Source of the DNA: JAJDOD01 sp050299835
Lineage (GTDB): Bacteria > Pseudomonadota > Alphaproteobacteria > Rhodobacterales > Rhodobacteraceae
Direction: 5' to 3'
Assembly: GCA_050299835.1 (NCBI GenBank)
Contig: JBNKWP010000015.1
Span: forward strand, 1-64,000
DNA length: 64,000 bases
Shown here: positions 24,824 to 34,195 of the stretch, piece by piece
Layout of the letters: each line of letters begins with the position of its first letter
How positions within the stretch are numbered: position 1 is the stretch's first letter
Notes under the pieces: generated by a model
Databases searched by the model: none
Seen by the model: only the letters and a program-made list of their open reading frames with translations
What the model was told of the DNA's origin: nothing
Position numbers and translations under genes: made by a program

Positions 24824-26335
24824 TCAATCTCCTTCGGACACGCCTTCGGCCCGGGCTGCCGCGCGCCGCGCGCGGTAGCTGGGCAGGACCACAAGAAGAC
24901 CCGCGATCACCAGGAGAGCCAGGGTCATCGGGCGATCGATGATGAAGCCCATGCCATCGTAAAGCTGCATGGAGCGGGCAAAGTTATCCTCCATCATCCG
25001 ACCGAGGATGAACCCGATCAGCAGCGGCGCCAGCGGATAGTCGGCGAATTTCAGCGCGGTGGCGCAGATGCCGAAGCCCACGAGGATCAAGAGTTCCGTC
25101 GCGTTGTTCTGACCGATATAGGCCCCCATAAGGGTAAAGAACAAGATAAACGGAATCAGGTAGTTCCGCGGAATGCTGAGCACTTTTGCGATATAGGGGA
25201 TCAGCGGCAGGTTCAGGACCAGCAGCACCAGGTTACCGATGAACATCGACATGATCACCGCCCAAAATACCTGCGGCTCGTCGAGCATTAGCCGCGGACC
25301 GGGTGTGACGTTAAGCGCGATGAGCGCGCCCAGAAGGATCGCCGTGGTGCCGGAGCCCGGAATGCCCAGGGTCAGGAGCGGCACGAAGGATCCGGTGCAG
25401 GCCGCGTTGTTGGCGGTTTCCGGCGCGGCAAGGCCCTTGATCGAGCCCTTGCCGAACTCGGCCTGCTCTTCCTTGGTGGCAAGGTTACGCTCGACCGCAT
25501 AGCCCAGAAAGCTCGCGATGGTGGCCCCGGCACCGGGCAGCACGCCGATGAAGAAGCCCTGCAGTGACTGCCGCCCGATCACCGGCGCGATGGCGCGGCC
25601 CTCTTGCCGGGTGATCCGCAGGTTTTCGATCTTGCCGCCGTCGCCGCTCATCTCTCTCTTCTTGAGCACCAGGAACAGCGCCTCGGGCAGAGCGAACATC
25701 GCCATGGCCAGCGTGATGAAGCCGAAGCCCGATTGCAGGTCCATGATGCCCATCGTGAAACGCGGCATGTTGAAGAGCGCGCCCTCACCCACCGTCGCCA
25801 TGATGAGGCCCACCAGCGTCATCAAAAGCGCCTTGGCCACCTGTCCGGTGCCGGCGAACGCCGCGATGGCCGAAAGGCCCACGACCATCAGCGCGAAATA
25901 CTCCGCTGAATGGAACAGAAGCGCCACGGAGGACAGAGCGGGCGCGAAGATCATCAGGAGGATTGCACCGATCGTGCCGCCGGCGAAACTGGCAATGGCG
26001 GCGATGGTCAGCGCCTTGCCTGCCTGCCCATTGCGGGCCATGGGATAGCCGTCAAAGGAACTGGCCACGGTGCCCGCCACCCCCGGTGCATTGAGCAGGA
26101 TCGACGAAGTCGAGCCGCCAAAGATTGCGCCGTAGTAAACGCCCGCCAGCAGGATCAGCGCAGCTGACGGATCACCCATCGTAATCGCGACCGGTATCAT
26201 GATGGCGATGATCGACATTGGCCCGAGACCGGGCAGCATGCCGATGAATGTACCGATCAGACAACCGGCAATGACCATGAGCAGGTTCTGGATCGACAGC
26301 GCCGTCTGCAGGCCAATGAGAAGTCCTTCAAGCAT
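24824..26335 (-). CDS. tctA: Tripartite tricarboxylate transporter large permease TctA
   Basis: An inner-membrane protein of 503 aa with about twelve hydrophobic segments. The family signature is GTFIGMLPGLGPMSIIAIMIPVA (about residues 29-51), followed by YYGAIFGGSTSSILLNAPG and the internal repeat GFFIGVLPGAGATIASFLGYAVE. It uses an ion gradient to take up a carboxylate delivered by the periplasmic TctC. It is 12 bp downstream of tctB, and the genes are transcribed tctC-tctB-tctA. Confidence 0.93.
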   Translation of the reverse strand: MLEGLLIGLQTALSIQNLLMVIAGCLIGTFIGMLPGLGPMSIIAIMIPVAITMGDPSAALILLAGVYYGAIFGGSTSSILLNAPGVAGTVASSFDGYPMARNGQAGKALTIAAIASFAGGTIGAILLMIFAPALSSVALLFHSAEYFALMVVGLSAIAAFAGTGQVAKALLMTLVGLIMATVGEGALFNMPRFTMGIMDLQSGFGFITLAMAMFALPEALFLVLKKREMSGDGGKIENLRITRQEGRAIAPVIGRQSLQGFFIGVLPGAGATIASFLGYAVERNLATKEEQAEFGKGSIKGLAAPETANNAACTGSFVPLLTLGIPGSGTTAILLGALIALNVTPGPRLMLDEPQVFWAVIMSMFIGNLVLLVLNLPLIPYIAKVLSIPRNYLIPFILFFTLMGAYIGQNNATELLILVGFGICATALKFADYPLAPLLIGFILGRMMEDNFARSMQLYDGMGFIIDRPMTLALLVIAGLLVVLPSYRARRAAARAEGVSEGD

Positions 26336-26347
26336 GTGTCAGCCTCC

Positions 26348-26830
26348 TCAGAAAAAAATCGGCAGCGGGCGCAGGAAGATGCCCAGCACCTGTTCGACAA
26401 GATACCAGACCACGCCGGTGGCGAAGATCGCGACGGGGATCAGGATGTGGAGTTTGCGCTCGCCCAGGACGATACCGCCAAGGGACAGGAACCCGACCGT
26501 CGAAAGCAGGAACCCGGCAGGGCGCAAGAGCATTGCATAGGCCACCATCAGACCCAGCAAGGCCAGCGCCTGGTAGATGTGATAATCCCCGAGCCGACGA
26601 TAATCGATCTCGGGTTCGCTGTCGTCTTCGGAACGCGCTTCGAAGCCCAGCAGGATCACCAGCGAGGTGAGAATTGCCAAAATCGAAAGAACTTTCGGAA
26701 AAGTCGAGGGCCAGATGGGGTTGCGCTGCATGAAGGGCGGCAGGAGCTGGTCCATGGTGAAAAAGGCGGCATAGGCATAGGCCGATGCGATGCAAAGAAT
26801 GATGAAGGCGATCCAGCGATCAAGAGCCAT
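26348..26830 (-). CDS. tctB: Tripartite tricarboxylate transporter small subunit TctB
   Basis: 160 aa with four hydrophobic segments (IAFIILCIASAYAYAAFF, IWPSTFPKVLSILAILTSLVILLGF, YQALALLGLMVAYAMLL, LHILIPVAIFATGVVWYLVEQVLGIFL). The length and layout fit TctB, the poorly conserved small membrane subunit of TTT carriers. It stands between tctC and tctA. It has no independent function apart from its complex with TctA. Confidence 0.88.
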   Translation of the reverse strand: MALDRWIAFIILCIASAYAYAAFFTMDQLLPPFMQRNPIWPSTFPKVLSILAILTSLVILLGFEARSEDDSEPEIDYRRLGDYHIYQALALLGLMVAYAMLLRPAGFLLSTVGFLSLGGIVLGERKLHILIPVAIFATGVVWYLVEQVLGIFLRPLPIFF

Positions 26831-27018
26831 TTCAGGTTTCCTTCAGGTTGTCTTTTGCCGCTGCCGGAGGTTCAGGTTCCTGGTTCGCCGTTCTCTGCGG
26901 CTGCCTGAGGTGCTCCCGGCAATGGGAAAGACGGGTTACAGGGTCGAGCTATCGTGTGATCATGTTATAGGCCAGTTGGCCGATTATCGCACGATCAGAA
27001 GGTCTGAACCGACCACAA

Positions 27019-27039
27019 GGGAGAACTGGCGGTTCTCCC
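27019..27039 (-). promoter_or_regulatory. Hairpin between tctC and tctB
   Basis: A perfect 8-bp stem, GGGAGAAC and GTTCTCCC, with a 5-base loop in the 272-bp gap after tctC. It is probably a 3' stabiliser or partial terminator that lets the binding protein be made in excess. The rest of this gap holds no gene. Confidence 0.5.
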
Positions 27040-27102
27040 TCGCTCTTTTCTGGACGTATCTCAGGGCATGCGAGAGGGAGGCACCCGCACGCCTCAGTGA
27101 GA

Positions 27103-28086
27103 TCAGAGGAAGCCGAGCTTCTTCATCAGATCGCCAATGGCCTTTTCCTGGTTCTCCAGGAAGGCTCTGAAGTCGTCACCCGAATTGTGGATGTTGACCC
27201 AGCCATTGCGTGCGCGCACGGCTTCCCATTCCTCGGTCTCGTACATCTTGGTGATGGCGTCCTGATACATCGCCACCTTCTCCTCGGGCAGACCCGGTGC
27301 GCCGAAGAAGCCGCGCCAGTTGACAAAGGTAGTGTCGATGCCCTGCTCCTTCATCGTCGGCGCGTCCTCGTATGCCGGAACGCGGTCTTCTGATGTCACG
27401 CCGATGATCTTGACCTCACCTGCCTCGGCCAGCGCCACCGCTTCGGAGAATCCGGTCGACAGCGCCTTGATCTCGCCGGAGAGCAGCGCCGCCATGGCTT
27501 TTCCGCCTGCGTCATATGGAATGTACTTCAGCGAAAGAGGGTCCTTGCCGGCCGCCTCGAACGTCATCGCGGCCACGAGGTGGTCCATGCCACCGGGGAC
27601 CGAACCGCCGCCGATCGCAGTGGCATTGGGATCCGCGTCGAACTCGGCCAGAAGGTCTTCCATGTTGTCGATGTCGCTGTCGGCATTGACGACAATCGCG
27701 GCATAGTCGCCGATCGTGCCCGAAATCAGGGTAAGGTCCCGGAAGTTCTGGGGGAAGACGCCAGTGAGCGAACGGATGATGATCGGTGTCGAGTTGACCA
27801 TCAACGTGTCTTGATTGCTCTGGGCGTTCTCGATCAGATAGCCGATGGCTTTGCCGCCGCCGCCGCCGGACATGTTCTCATAAGACGCGGTGCCAACGAG
27901 ACCGGATTTGGTCAGTGCCTCACCGGTGCCGCGTGCAGTGCCGTCCCATCCGCCACCGGCGCCGCCGGGGATCAGGAAATGAACGCTGTCGAGCACCTTG
28001 TGCCCTTCGGCCAGGGCCGGACCGGTAAATGCAACAGCCGCAGCCGCCGCCATCGCCACGCGTCGGGTCATATTGAGTTTCAGCAT
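27103..28086 (-). CDS. tctC: Tricarboxylate-type periplasmic binding protein TctC
   Basis: The secreted receptor of the TTT carrier, 327 aa. The signal peptide covers about residues 1-26 (MTRRVAMAAAAAVAFTGPALA). The mature protein has the TctC/BUG fold with the ligand loop IPGGAGGGWDGTARGTGEAL and the conserved GGGGKAIGY and GGSVPGGMDHLVA stretches. It is the first gene of the operon and is read divergently from tctD. The ligand is likely a di- or tricarboxylate; which one cannot be read from the sequence. Confidence 0.92.
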   Translation of the reverse strand: MLKLNMTRRVAMAAAAAVAFTGPALAEGHKVLDSVHFLIPGGAGGGWDGTARGTGEALTKSGLVGTASYENMSGGGGGKAIGYLIENAQSNQDTLMVNSTPIIIRSLTGVFPQNFRDLTLISGTIGDYAAIVVNADSDIDNMEDLLAEFDADPNATAIGGGSVPGGMDHLVAAMTFEAAGKDPLSLKYIPYDAGGKAMAALLSGEIKALSTGFSEAVALAEAGEVKIIGVTSEDRVPAYEDAPTMKEQGIDTTFVNWRGFFGAPGLPEEKVAMYQDAITKMYETEEWEAVRARNGWVNIHNSGDDFRAFLENQEKAIGDLMKKLGFL

Positions 28087-28152
28087 TATCTCCTCCGTTC
28101 ATGCTGTTAGTCTTTTGATGACACCCCGCTTACGGTCTGAAACTGTCGCGAA

Positions 28153-28170
28153 CCTGTCAGATCAGGCAGG
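28153..28170. promoter_or_regulatory. Imperfect palindrome in the tctC/tctD divergent promoter
   Basis: CCTGTCAGATCAGGCAGG reads the same on both strands at 14 of 18 positions. It lies in the 162-bp gap between the divergent tctC and tctD starts, where a TctD response-regulator site is expected. Binding is not shown. Confidence 0.35.
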
Positions 28171-28248
28171 CGGACGAAGGCCGGACCGCAGCCACTGGCC
28201 TTTTCTTCGATTCTGCCGGATGTTGAATTCTGGGAGGAGTGTAAGCGG

Positions 28249-28920
28249 ATGCGTCTGCTTCTCGTCGAAGACACCGCAGATGTTGCGGATGCCATTGTTG
28301 CGAGCTTTGGGCATCGCGGCGATCCGGTGGACCATGTCAGTTCGGTCGATGAGGCCGTGAGCGCGCTCGCGGTGCAGGATTATGACGTCATCATTCTTGA
28401 TATCGGCCTGCCAGACGGATTGGGCACCGACATTCTCGCAAACCTGCGCAATCGCGGCAAACCGACGCCTGTGCTGATGCTGACCGCACGCTCCGATATC
28501 GAGGACCGCGTCGCGGCACTCGACAAGGGGGCGGATGACTACCTGGTCAAGCCCTTCGATCTGCGCGAGTTGCACGCCCGAGTTCGGGCCATGCTGCGTC
28601 GGCAGGACGTGGACCGGTCGGGAATTATCGAGTTCGGTGACATCACTTTTGACCCGGCCGGCCTGACGGTCGAGGTCAAGGGCAACCCGGTGGCGCTGGC
28701 CCGGCGCGAGTTCAACGTGCTGGAGATCCTTCTGGCCAACCGGGAGCGGATCGTGCCGAAGGACAAGTTGTTCGAACGAATGTATTCCTTCAACGATGAA
28801 GAGGTCAGCCCGAACGCCGTAGAACTGTATGTCGGCCGGTTGCGCAAGAAGCTTTGCAACAGCCGGATCACGATCAAGACGCTGCGTGGGCTTGGCTATC
28901 AGATGGTCGATGGTGACTAG
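28249..28920 (+). CDS. tctD: Response regulator TctD (OmpR/PhoB type)
   Basis: 223 aa. The receiver domain (residues 1-115) has the acidic pair E7-D8, phospho-acceptor Asp51 in VIILDIGLPDG, T79 in LMLTAR and K101 in VKPFD. The C-terminal winged helix (about 125-220) ends in VELYVGRLRKKL and IKTLRGLGYQMV. It overlaps the sensor gene tctE. By family it activates the divergent tctCBA operon when the substrate is present. Confidence 0.93.
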   Translation: MRLLLVEDTADVADAIVASFGHRGDPVDHVSSVDEAVSALAVQDYDVIILDIGLPDGLGTDILANLRNRGKPTPVLMLTARSDIEDRVAALDKGADDYLVKPFDLRELHARVRAMLRRQDVDRSGIIEFGDITFDPAGLTVEVKGNPVALARREFNVLEILLANRERIVPKDKLFERMYSFNDEEVSPNAVELYVGRLRKKLCNSRITIKTLRGLGYQMVDGD

Positions 28921-30301
28921 GGCGCAACGCGGAGCGCGGCTGACCGGATCTCTGGGTTTCCGGCTCGGCGTGGCGCTGGCCCTTGTGCTCGCCATCGGCG
29001 GTGTAGCGGTGTCACTGGCGGCCTATGCCTATGGCCGCAGCGCGGCGCAGCAATCCTATGACAGGCTGCTCGTGGGAGCCGCCAACCAGATTGCCGGTTC
29101 GCTCGGGCTTCGGGACGGCGAAGTGATTGTCGACATCCCGGTCACAGCTTTCGAACTGCTGTCGTTGGCACCGCGGGACCGCGTTGTCTATGCCGTCTTC
29201 GATGACCGGGGGCAGCTGGTCAGCGGCTATGACAGCGTGACGCTTCCCGAGGGCGAAGGCGGTTTTTTCAGTGGCAGCTTCGCCGGTGAACCGGCACGTT
29301 ATGTGCATGTCAGACGGCAGATCGCGGAACGCTCGTTTCTGGGTGCAGTCGATGTCGTTGTCGGCCAGACCACCGAAGCGCGGCGGGATCTGGCGCAGCA
29401 AATCACGCGAAACGCCCTGCTCGCGGTAGCGGTGGTGGGGCTGGTGATCTCCGGGCTCGCGTTTCTGGCTGTGAACTCCGCCTTGCGCCCGCTTCGCCGG
29501 ATCGAGCGCGATGTCGCATTGCGCTCCAGTCGCGACCTGACGCCGGTCGATGTCGATGTTCCGCAGGAGATTGCGGGCCTGGTGGCGGCCCTGAACCGGT
29601 TCATCGGACGGATCGACCGCCAGGTCCGGGTCATGCGCACGCTGATCGCCGACGCCTCGCACCAGTTGCGCACGCCGATTGCCGCACTTCGGGCGCAGGC
29701 CGAACTGGCGCGGGAGGCGAGTGACGCCGAAGAGCAATTGCGTATCGTCGAACGGATTCATGAAAGGTCGCGCAATCTCAGCCGTCTGACCGACCAGCTT
29801 CTGAACCATGCGATGATCATTCACCGCGGCGACAGTGTGGACCTGAAGCCAGTGGATCTGCGGGTTGTGGCCAGCGACGCCGTGGCCCAGTTCGATCAGA
29901 CCACGTCCGGTGCCGAGCAGGTCGTGCGGATTGATCTGCCCGAAGCGCCGGTGGTCTGCGACGGTGACGCATTGTCACTGGTCGAGGCCTGCAAGAACCT
30001 GATCAACAACGCGGTCGCCTATGGCAAACCGCCGATCACTGTCTTCGTGGGGGGCGACGGCGCGACGCTCCGCCTCGGCGTGCGCGACCGGGGCGACGGG
30101 ATGGCTGAAGAGATGTGGAAGGATGCGGGCAAACGTTTTGCCAAACGCTCGGGTGTGTCCTCGACCAGCGCCGGGCTGGGGCTGTCCATCGTCAGCGCGG
30201 TAGCTCAGGCGCATGGCGGGCGGATGACGATCCGGCGCCCTGCCGCCGATTGCTTCGAGGTCTTCCTGGAGCTGCCGAAGGTCAGGGAGGTGGAGCCATG
30301 A
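28910..30301 (+). CDS. tctE: Sensor histidine kinase TctE
   Basis: 463 aa from the ATG at 28910, overlapping the tctD stop by 11 bp. The frame extends upstream to 28829 but that part lies inside tctD. The layout is: first membrane helix (about 15-40), periplasmic TctE sensor region, second helix (about 170-195), HAMP, H-box with His251 in DASHQLRTPIAALRAQ, then N-box NLINNAV, G-boxes RDRGDG and GLGLSIV. It phosphorylates TctD. The substrate binding protein that follows in the operon may give it its signal. Confidence 0.92.
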   Translation: MVTRAQRGARLTGSLGFRLGVALALVLAIGGVAVSLAAYAYGRSAAQQSYDRLLVGAANQIAGSLGLRDGEVIVDIPVTAFELLSLAPRDRVVYAVFDDRGQLVSGYDSVTLPEGEGGFFSGSFAGEPARYVHVRRQIAERSFLGAVDVVVGQTTEARRDLAQQITRNALLAVAVVGLVISGLAFLAVNSALRPLRRIERDVALRSSRDLTPVDVDVPQEIAGLVAALNRFIGRIDRQVRVMRTLIADASHQLRTPIAALRAQAELAREASDAEEQLRIVERIHERSRNLSRLTDQLLNHAMIIHRGDSVDLKPVDLRVVASDAVAQFDQTTSGAEQVVRIDLPEAPVVCDGDALSLVEACKNLINNAVAYGKPPITVFVGGDGATLRLGVRDRGDGMAEEMWKDAGKRFAKRSGVSSTSAGLGLSIVSAVAQAHGGRMTIRRPAADCFEVFLELPKVREVEP

Positions 30302-31383
30302 AACTGATCCCCCTGCTTCTCTGCCTGCTGGCATCTGGTGCGGTGATGGCCCAGCCGGTGCCCGAGGCCGTGAAATCCTACGGACCCGCCGATGCCGAAC
30401 GCCGCCTCCTGGTGCGCGGCACCACCGACATCGCCCGGTTCGAATCGGTGCTGCAGCTCTTCACGTCGCGCCCGGGCGGCCCCCGCGTCGATTACGAGCA
30501 ATGGGGCTCGAACGATCTGTTTCAGGCGACCATGGCGGACTGCCAGAAGGGCGGACAGGCTGCCGACATGGTGATCAGCTCCGCCGTAGACCTTCAGGTC
30601 AAGCTGGCCAATGACGGCTGCGCGATGGCACATCGCTCGCCAGCGACGGCCCGCCTGCCGCAGGTCTCCAACTGGCGTGACGAGGTCTTCGGCATCACCC
30701 GCGAACTCGCGGTGATCGTCTATAACAGGCGCCTGATCGACGGCGCTGAGGTGCCGCACTCGCGGTTCGACCTGATCGACCTATTGCGACCCGAGGACAG
30801 CCGGTTTCGCGGGCGGGTCGCGACCTATGACATCGAGGCCTCCGGGCTGGGCTATCTCTTTGCCTTTGCCGACTCGCAGCAGGCCACGACCTTTGGCAGC
30901 CTTATCGAATCCTTCGGGCGCAGCGGGGCGGTTGCCACCTGCTGCTCGGCCGAGATCATCGACGGCGTGGCCGACGGCACCTACCTGATCGCGTATAACG
31001 TCCTCGCCTCCTACGCTCTGGCCCGGGCCGAGGAAAATCCAGACATCGCCGCCGTCGCGCCCGACGACTACACGCTGGTTCTGTCCCGCGCCGCCCTGAT
31101 CCCGCGTCACGCCGCAGAGCCGGACCTTGCCCAAGCGTTTCTCGATTTCATGCTGTCCGAGGCCGGTCGGTCGGCGCTGAGATCAGCGCACCTGATCGTC
31201 AGGACTGACGATGGCGGTCCTGCATCCCTGCGCCTGCCCGAGACGCCGGAGACAAGCTTTCGGCCCATTGCCCTCTCGCCGTCGCTGTTGGTGGGTCTCG
31301 ACCAGCACAAGCGGCGGGATTTTGTCGCCCTCTGGCGCTTGACCTTTCCGCATGAAAGCGGTGCCGAAGCGCCGCCGGAGTGA
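30298..31383 (+). CDS. Periplasmic binding protein co-transcribed with tctDE
   Basis: 361 aa starting at the ATG that overlaps the tctE stop (ATGA). A signal peptide of about 18 residues (MKLIPLLLCLLASGAVMA) precedes a type-II periplasmic binding fold of the iron/polyamine-like group. Visible stretches are RLLVRGTTDIARFESVLQLFTSRPG and TYLIAYNVLASYALARA; a C-terminal SEAGRSALRSAHLIVR is also present. No ABC permease or ATPase is nearby, so it is unlikely to serve an importer. Translational coupling with the kinase suggests an accessory ligand sensor for TctE. That is inference. Confidence 0.8.
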   Translation: MKLIPLLLCLLASGAVMAQPVPEAVKSYGPADAERRLLVRGTTDIARFESVLQLFTSRPGGPRVDYEQWGSNDLFQATMADCQKGGQAADMVISSAVDLQVKLANDGCAMAHRSPATARLPQVSNWRDEVFGITRELAVIVYNRRLIDGAEVPHSRFDLIDLLRPEDSRFRGRVATYDIEASGLGYLFAFADSQQATTFGSLIESFGRSGAVATCCSAEIIDGVADGTYLIAYNVLASYALARAEENPDIAAVAPDDYTLVLSRAALIPRHAAEPDLAQAFLDFMLSEAGRSALRSAHLIVRTDDGGPASLRLPETPETSFRPIALSPSLLVGLDQHKRRDFVALWRLTFPHESGAEAPPE

Positions 31384-31600
31384 TCGCTGCCGCCGCTCCG
31401 GTGTCTTGGCCGGGCAGGCAGCACCCCTGCGGCCAGCAGATCGCCAGAACCAATGGAAACTGTCAGATGAGGGCTTCGGGTCCAAAGTGTCGACTTCTGC
31501 GACTTTCAAGAATGTCTGCTTTTTCGAGTTAATCCAAATATGCGACCACATCGACGGTGGCGCGCATTTTGCAACAGGGCCCATGACCGGGTGTCGCCTA

Positions 31601-32170
31601 TTATTTGTCGTCGGTTCTCATTAAGTCACCGGCTGCTTCACCGGCGTCTTGGATATAAGCCGGGTCACCGTGGATCAAAGCCAGGATCATGCTTCCTTCG
31701 ATGAGCACCATGATCGAACGCGCTCTGCTTTCAGGTTTGAGATGTCCGGCATCCGCGAGTCGATTTGCCAGCCACTGCTCCACCAATGACTTGTGTGAGC
31801 TTGCTGCCAGCCGTGCGGGATGGCCAGGCCTGTCGGCAAGCTCTGTCGCAATGCGCGTAAAGCCTGACCCAAGGTATGATTCACGGTCAGCCCACTCGTG
31901 AAGACGGGAAAAGAGGCTTTCAACCATTTGCTGGGGTGACTGTTGGGGCGATCCCGCCCAGTCCTGAAATTGACGAAGCAAATATTCATGCTGGTTCACA
32001 ATGACTTCGGCAACGATGTCGTCCTTGCTTTTGAAATGGTAGTAGACCGTGCGCTTCGTCACACCTGCCCGCTCAGCGATGGCATCCACACTGACGCGGG
32101 TGAACCCTTCCTGCCGGAACAGACTGTAAGCCGAACTCAGTATCTTCGCCTTGGTACTTTCATCCGCCAT
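31601..32170 (-). CDS. TetR-family regulator
   Basis: 189 aa from the ATG at 32170, chosen because GGAG stands seven bases upstream; the frame also opens at 32185. The N-terminal helix-turn-helix is ILSSAYSLFRQEGFTRVSVDAIAERAGVTKRTVYYHFKSKDDIVAEV. The rest is the helical ligand domain. It is divergent from the MFS transporter, with a perfect 12-bp palindrome between them, so it most likely represses the transporter and itself. The inducer is unknown. Confidence 0.88.
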   Translation of the reverse strand: MADESTKAKILSSAYSLFRQEGFTRVSVDAIAERAGVTKRTVYYHFKSKDDIVAEVIVNQHEYLLRQFQDWAGSPQQSPQQMVESLFSRLHEWADRESYLGSGFTRIATELADRPGHPARLAASSHKSLVEQWLANRLADAGHLKPESRARSIMVLIEGSMILALIHGDPAYIQDAGEAAGDLMRTDDK

Positions 32171-32190
32171 TGCTGTGCTCCACATGTATA

Positions 32191-32202
32191 CTCACTAGTG
32201 AG
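32191..32202. promoter_or_regulatory. Candidate TetR operator
   Basis: A perfect palindrome CTCACTAGTGAG, 21 bp upstream of the tetR start and 74 bp upstream of the MFS gene. The position suggests control of both divergent promoters. Confidence 0.5.
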
Positions 32203-32275
32203 GTGACATGGATTTTGCCGCCAAATAGCATCAGCAGCAACGCGGTACATCACACGTCGCAGCGAGGTCTTTTAG

Positions 32276-33484
32276 ATGCAGGAACCCGCAATACAGCCTG
32301 AACCTGGATTCAGATGGGTCATCGCAACTTCGGGGGCGTTGATATTGGCAATCGCCATGGGGACGCTGGTAAACGGAATGTCGGCGTTTCTCGTGCCACT
32401 TGAAGAGGCGTTTGGATGGCGAAGAGCCGAGACAGCTGCCATCAACTCCTTCGGCCTGATCGGCATCGCAATTGGCGGCATCCTGATGGGCTTCCTCGCC
32501 GAAAAACTGGCAACGCGCACAGTCTGCCTTGCCGGAGCAGCGGCGATGTGCGCGGCCCTGCTGCTTTGCGCCCATGCCGATGCCTTGTGGCAGTTCTACA
32601 CCTTGTTCTTCATTGCTGGTGCTCTTGGCGGCGGCGCGTTTTTTGCACCTGTCATCGCGCTCGTCGGAAGCTGGTTTCGTACAGGAGCCGGTCTGGCCAT
32701 CGGTATTGCATCGGCAGGGCAGGCTGTGGGCCAGGGTCTGGTGCCCTATGGCTCCGGCTACCTGATCGAAACCGTGGGGTGGCAGGGGGCACTGACCTGT
32801 CTAGGTGTCCTATGTGCGGTTACTCTCATCCCGCTATCCTTCCTGATGATCGAGCCACCGAAGACGAGCGTGACAACGGCAACGCAGTCAGATGGTGGCG
32901 TGACGCTTTCACCTCGCCTGGTACTTCCCGCGCTATCGATTGCTGTTCTCGGCTGCTGCGCCGGGATGGCTGTACCGCTGATTCACCTGGTGCCGCTTAT
33001 TCAACTGGTGTGCGGAGTTGGGGCCGAAGCAGGTGGCCCGCTGCTCCTCATGCTTGTCACCGCCATCGCAGGCCGGATCTTCTTCGGGCGGCTTGCCGAC
33101 ACAATAGGCCCTCTGAGGGCTTGGATGGCGGCGACAGGCTGGCAGACCGCATTGATGCTTGGCTTCATGCTGCTTGGGTCAATGCAGGCATTTTGGATAT
33201 TTGCCGTGCTGTATGGATTTGGGTACGGCGGCGTGATGACGGGAGTATTGGTTTCTGTGCGCGCACTCACGCCTCAGTCAAGACGCGCATCGGCGACCGG
33301 GATTGTGCTTGCCTTTGCCTGGCTAGGACATGCCGCCGGAGGGTGGCAGGGTGGGCTGACCTTCGACGTCACCGGCGCTTACTTTTGGGCATTCGCGAAC
33401 GCCACGATTTTTGGTCTCATCAACCTCGCGATCATCGGAGCGATCTATGCTCTTCGACGCCGGAAACTGGCACTTTCAGTATGA
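32276..33484 (+). CDS. MFS transporter
   Basis: 402 aa with twelve hydrophobic segments and the MFS loop pattern (GFLAEKLATRTVCLAG after helix 2, GRLADTIGPLRAWMAA after helix 8). The long central loop at about residues 195-215 is typical. It looks like the oxalate/formate or monocarboxylate-type subgroup (WRRAETAAINSFGLIGIAIGG near the start), but the substrate is not certain. It is controlled, by position, by the divergent TetR gene. Confidence 0.87.
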   Translation: MQEPAIQPEPGFRWVIATSGALILAIAMGTLVNGMSAFLVPLEEAFGWRRAETAAINSFGLIGIAIGGILMGFLAEKLATRTVCLAGAAAMCAALLLCAHADALWQFYTLFFIAGALGGGAFFAPVIALVGSWFRTGAGLAIGIASAGQAVGQGLVPYGSGYLIETVGWQGALTCLGVLCAVTLIPLSFLMIEPPKTSVTTATQSDGGVTLSPRLVLPALSIAVLGCCAGMAVPLIHLVPLIQLVCGVGAEAGGPLLLMLVTAIAGRIFFGRLADTIGPLRAWMAATGWQTALMLGFMLLGSMQAFWIFAVLYGFGYGGVMTGVLVSVRALTPQSRRASATGIVLAFAWLGHAAGGWQGGLTFDVTGAYFWAFANATIFGLINLAIIGAIYALRRRKLALSV

Positions 33485-33795
33485 TCTGCCTCAATGTTGA
33501 GCGCCTGATGCGGTCGTGTGTGATTGTATTGTGTGAGCCAGTGATTGATGACGATCTGAGCCTGCTTGGTGGTCGTGAACCACTGGGCATTCAGAACCTA
33601 ATGTCGCCGACAGCCTGAACTAGCCGAGATCGTGCAACACCGCCTCGCGTTCGAGCCGCCGCGCCGTCACGGTCTCGCCGGTTCGGTGAAGTATGTTGTG
33701 CCGCCACCTAGCGGCGGCGGTCGCGCGCAGCACGCGCAGGAACCAATGCTACCAACAAGAAACGTGGGGAGAGACCCTCCTGCAGCTTGAAATTC
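33485..33795. other. Intergenic stretch, no gene seen
   Basis: 311 bp between the MFS gene and the toxin-antitoxin promoter. A GC-rich hairpin CCGCC...GGCGG at 33701-33717 may be a terminator stem but has no U run. No coding frame is convincing. Confidence 0.35.
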
Positions 33796-33810
33796 AGCGA
33801 TATTGTCGCT
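33796..33810. promoter_or_regulatory. Inverted repeat upstream of the Xre/RES pair
   Basis: AGCGA-TATTG-TCGCT, 35 bp before the antitoxin start, next to TATATA-like promoter DNA. This is the likely autoregulatory site of the antitoxin. Confidence 0.45.
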
Positions 33811-33844
33811 ATATACCGTCAGAGTTGCCGAAGGATGCAAAAGT

Positions 33845-34195
33845 ATGCACATCACAAACTTCGCTGAAGGCGGACAGTTCGAACCGCGAAAGATCGCGGC
33901 GGTGCTGCGCACCTCGGCTGAGGAGATCGCCTTGACGGTGGGCCTTGGCAAGGATGCCCTGCAACGGCGGGCGCGTATCGGGTCTGACAAAACGCAGCGC
34001 CGTTTGCGCGAACTGGTCGAGGTGCTGAACAAGGTCGAACCCCGCTTTGGATCGGAACTGATGGCTTACGCATGGTACCGGTCAGAGCCCCTGCCCGGCT
34101 TTGATGGTAGAACTGCCATGCAGCTCGTTCAGGAAGGCAAAGCGCAGCAGGTCTTGGAATACATCGACGCCGTCGATGCCGGTGTCTTTGCCTGA
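33845..34195 (+). CDS. Xre/MbcA/ParS-type antitoxin
   Basis: 116 aa from the ATG at 33845 (MHITNFAEGG). The N-terminal part is an Xre-like helix-turn-helix (FEPRKIAAVLRTSAEEIALTVGLGKDALQRRARIG). The C-terminal part is the toxin-binding domain, with the typical AYAWYRSEPLPGFDGRTAMQLVQEGKAQQVLEYID. It neutralises the RES toxin and represses the operon through the upstream inverted repeat. Its stop overlaps the toxin start by one base. The frame also opens at 33803, inside the promoter. Confidence 0.87.
   Translation: MHITNFAEGGQFEPRKIAAVLRTSAEEIALTVGLGKDALQRRARIGSDKTQRRLRELVEVLNKVEPRFGSELMAYAWYRSEPLPGFDGRTAMQLVQEGKAQQVLEYIDAVDAGVFA

Noticed and set aside
30298..31383. The binding protein after tctE as part of an iron or polyamine ABC importer
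   Set aside because: No permease or ATPase gene is nearby, and its start is coupled to the kinase gene.
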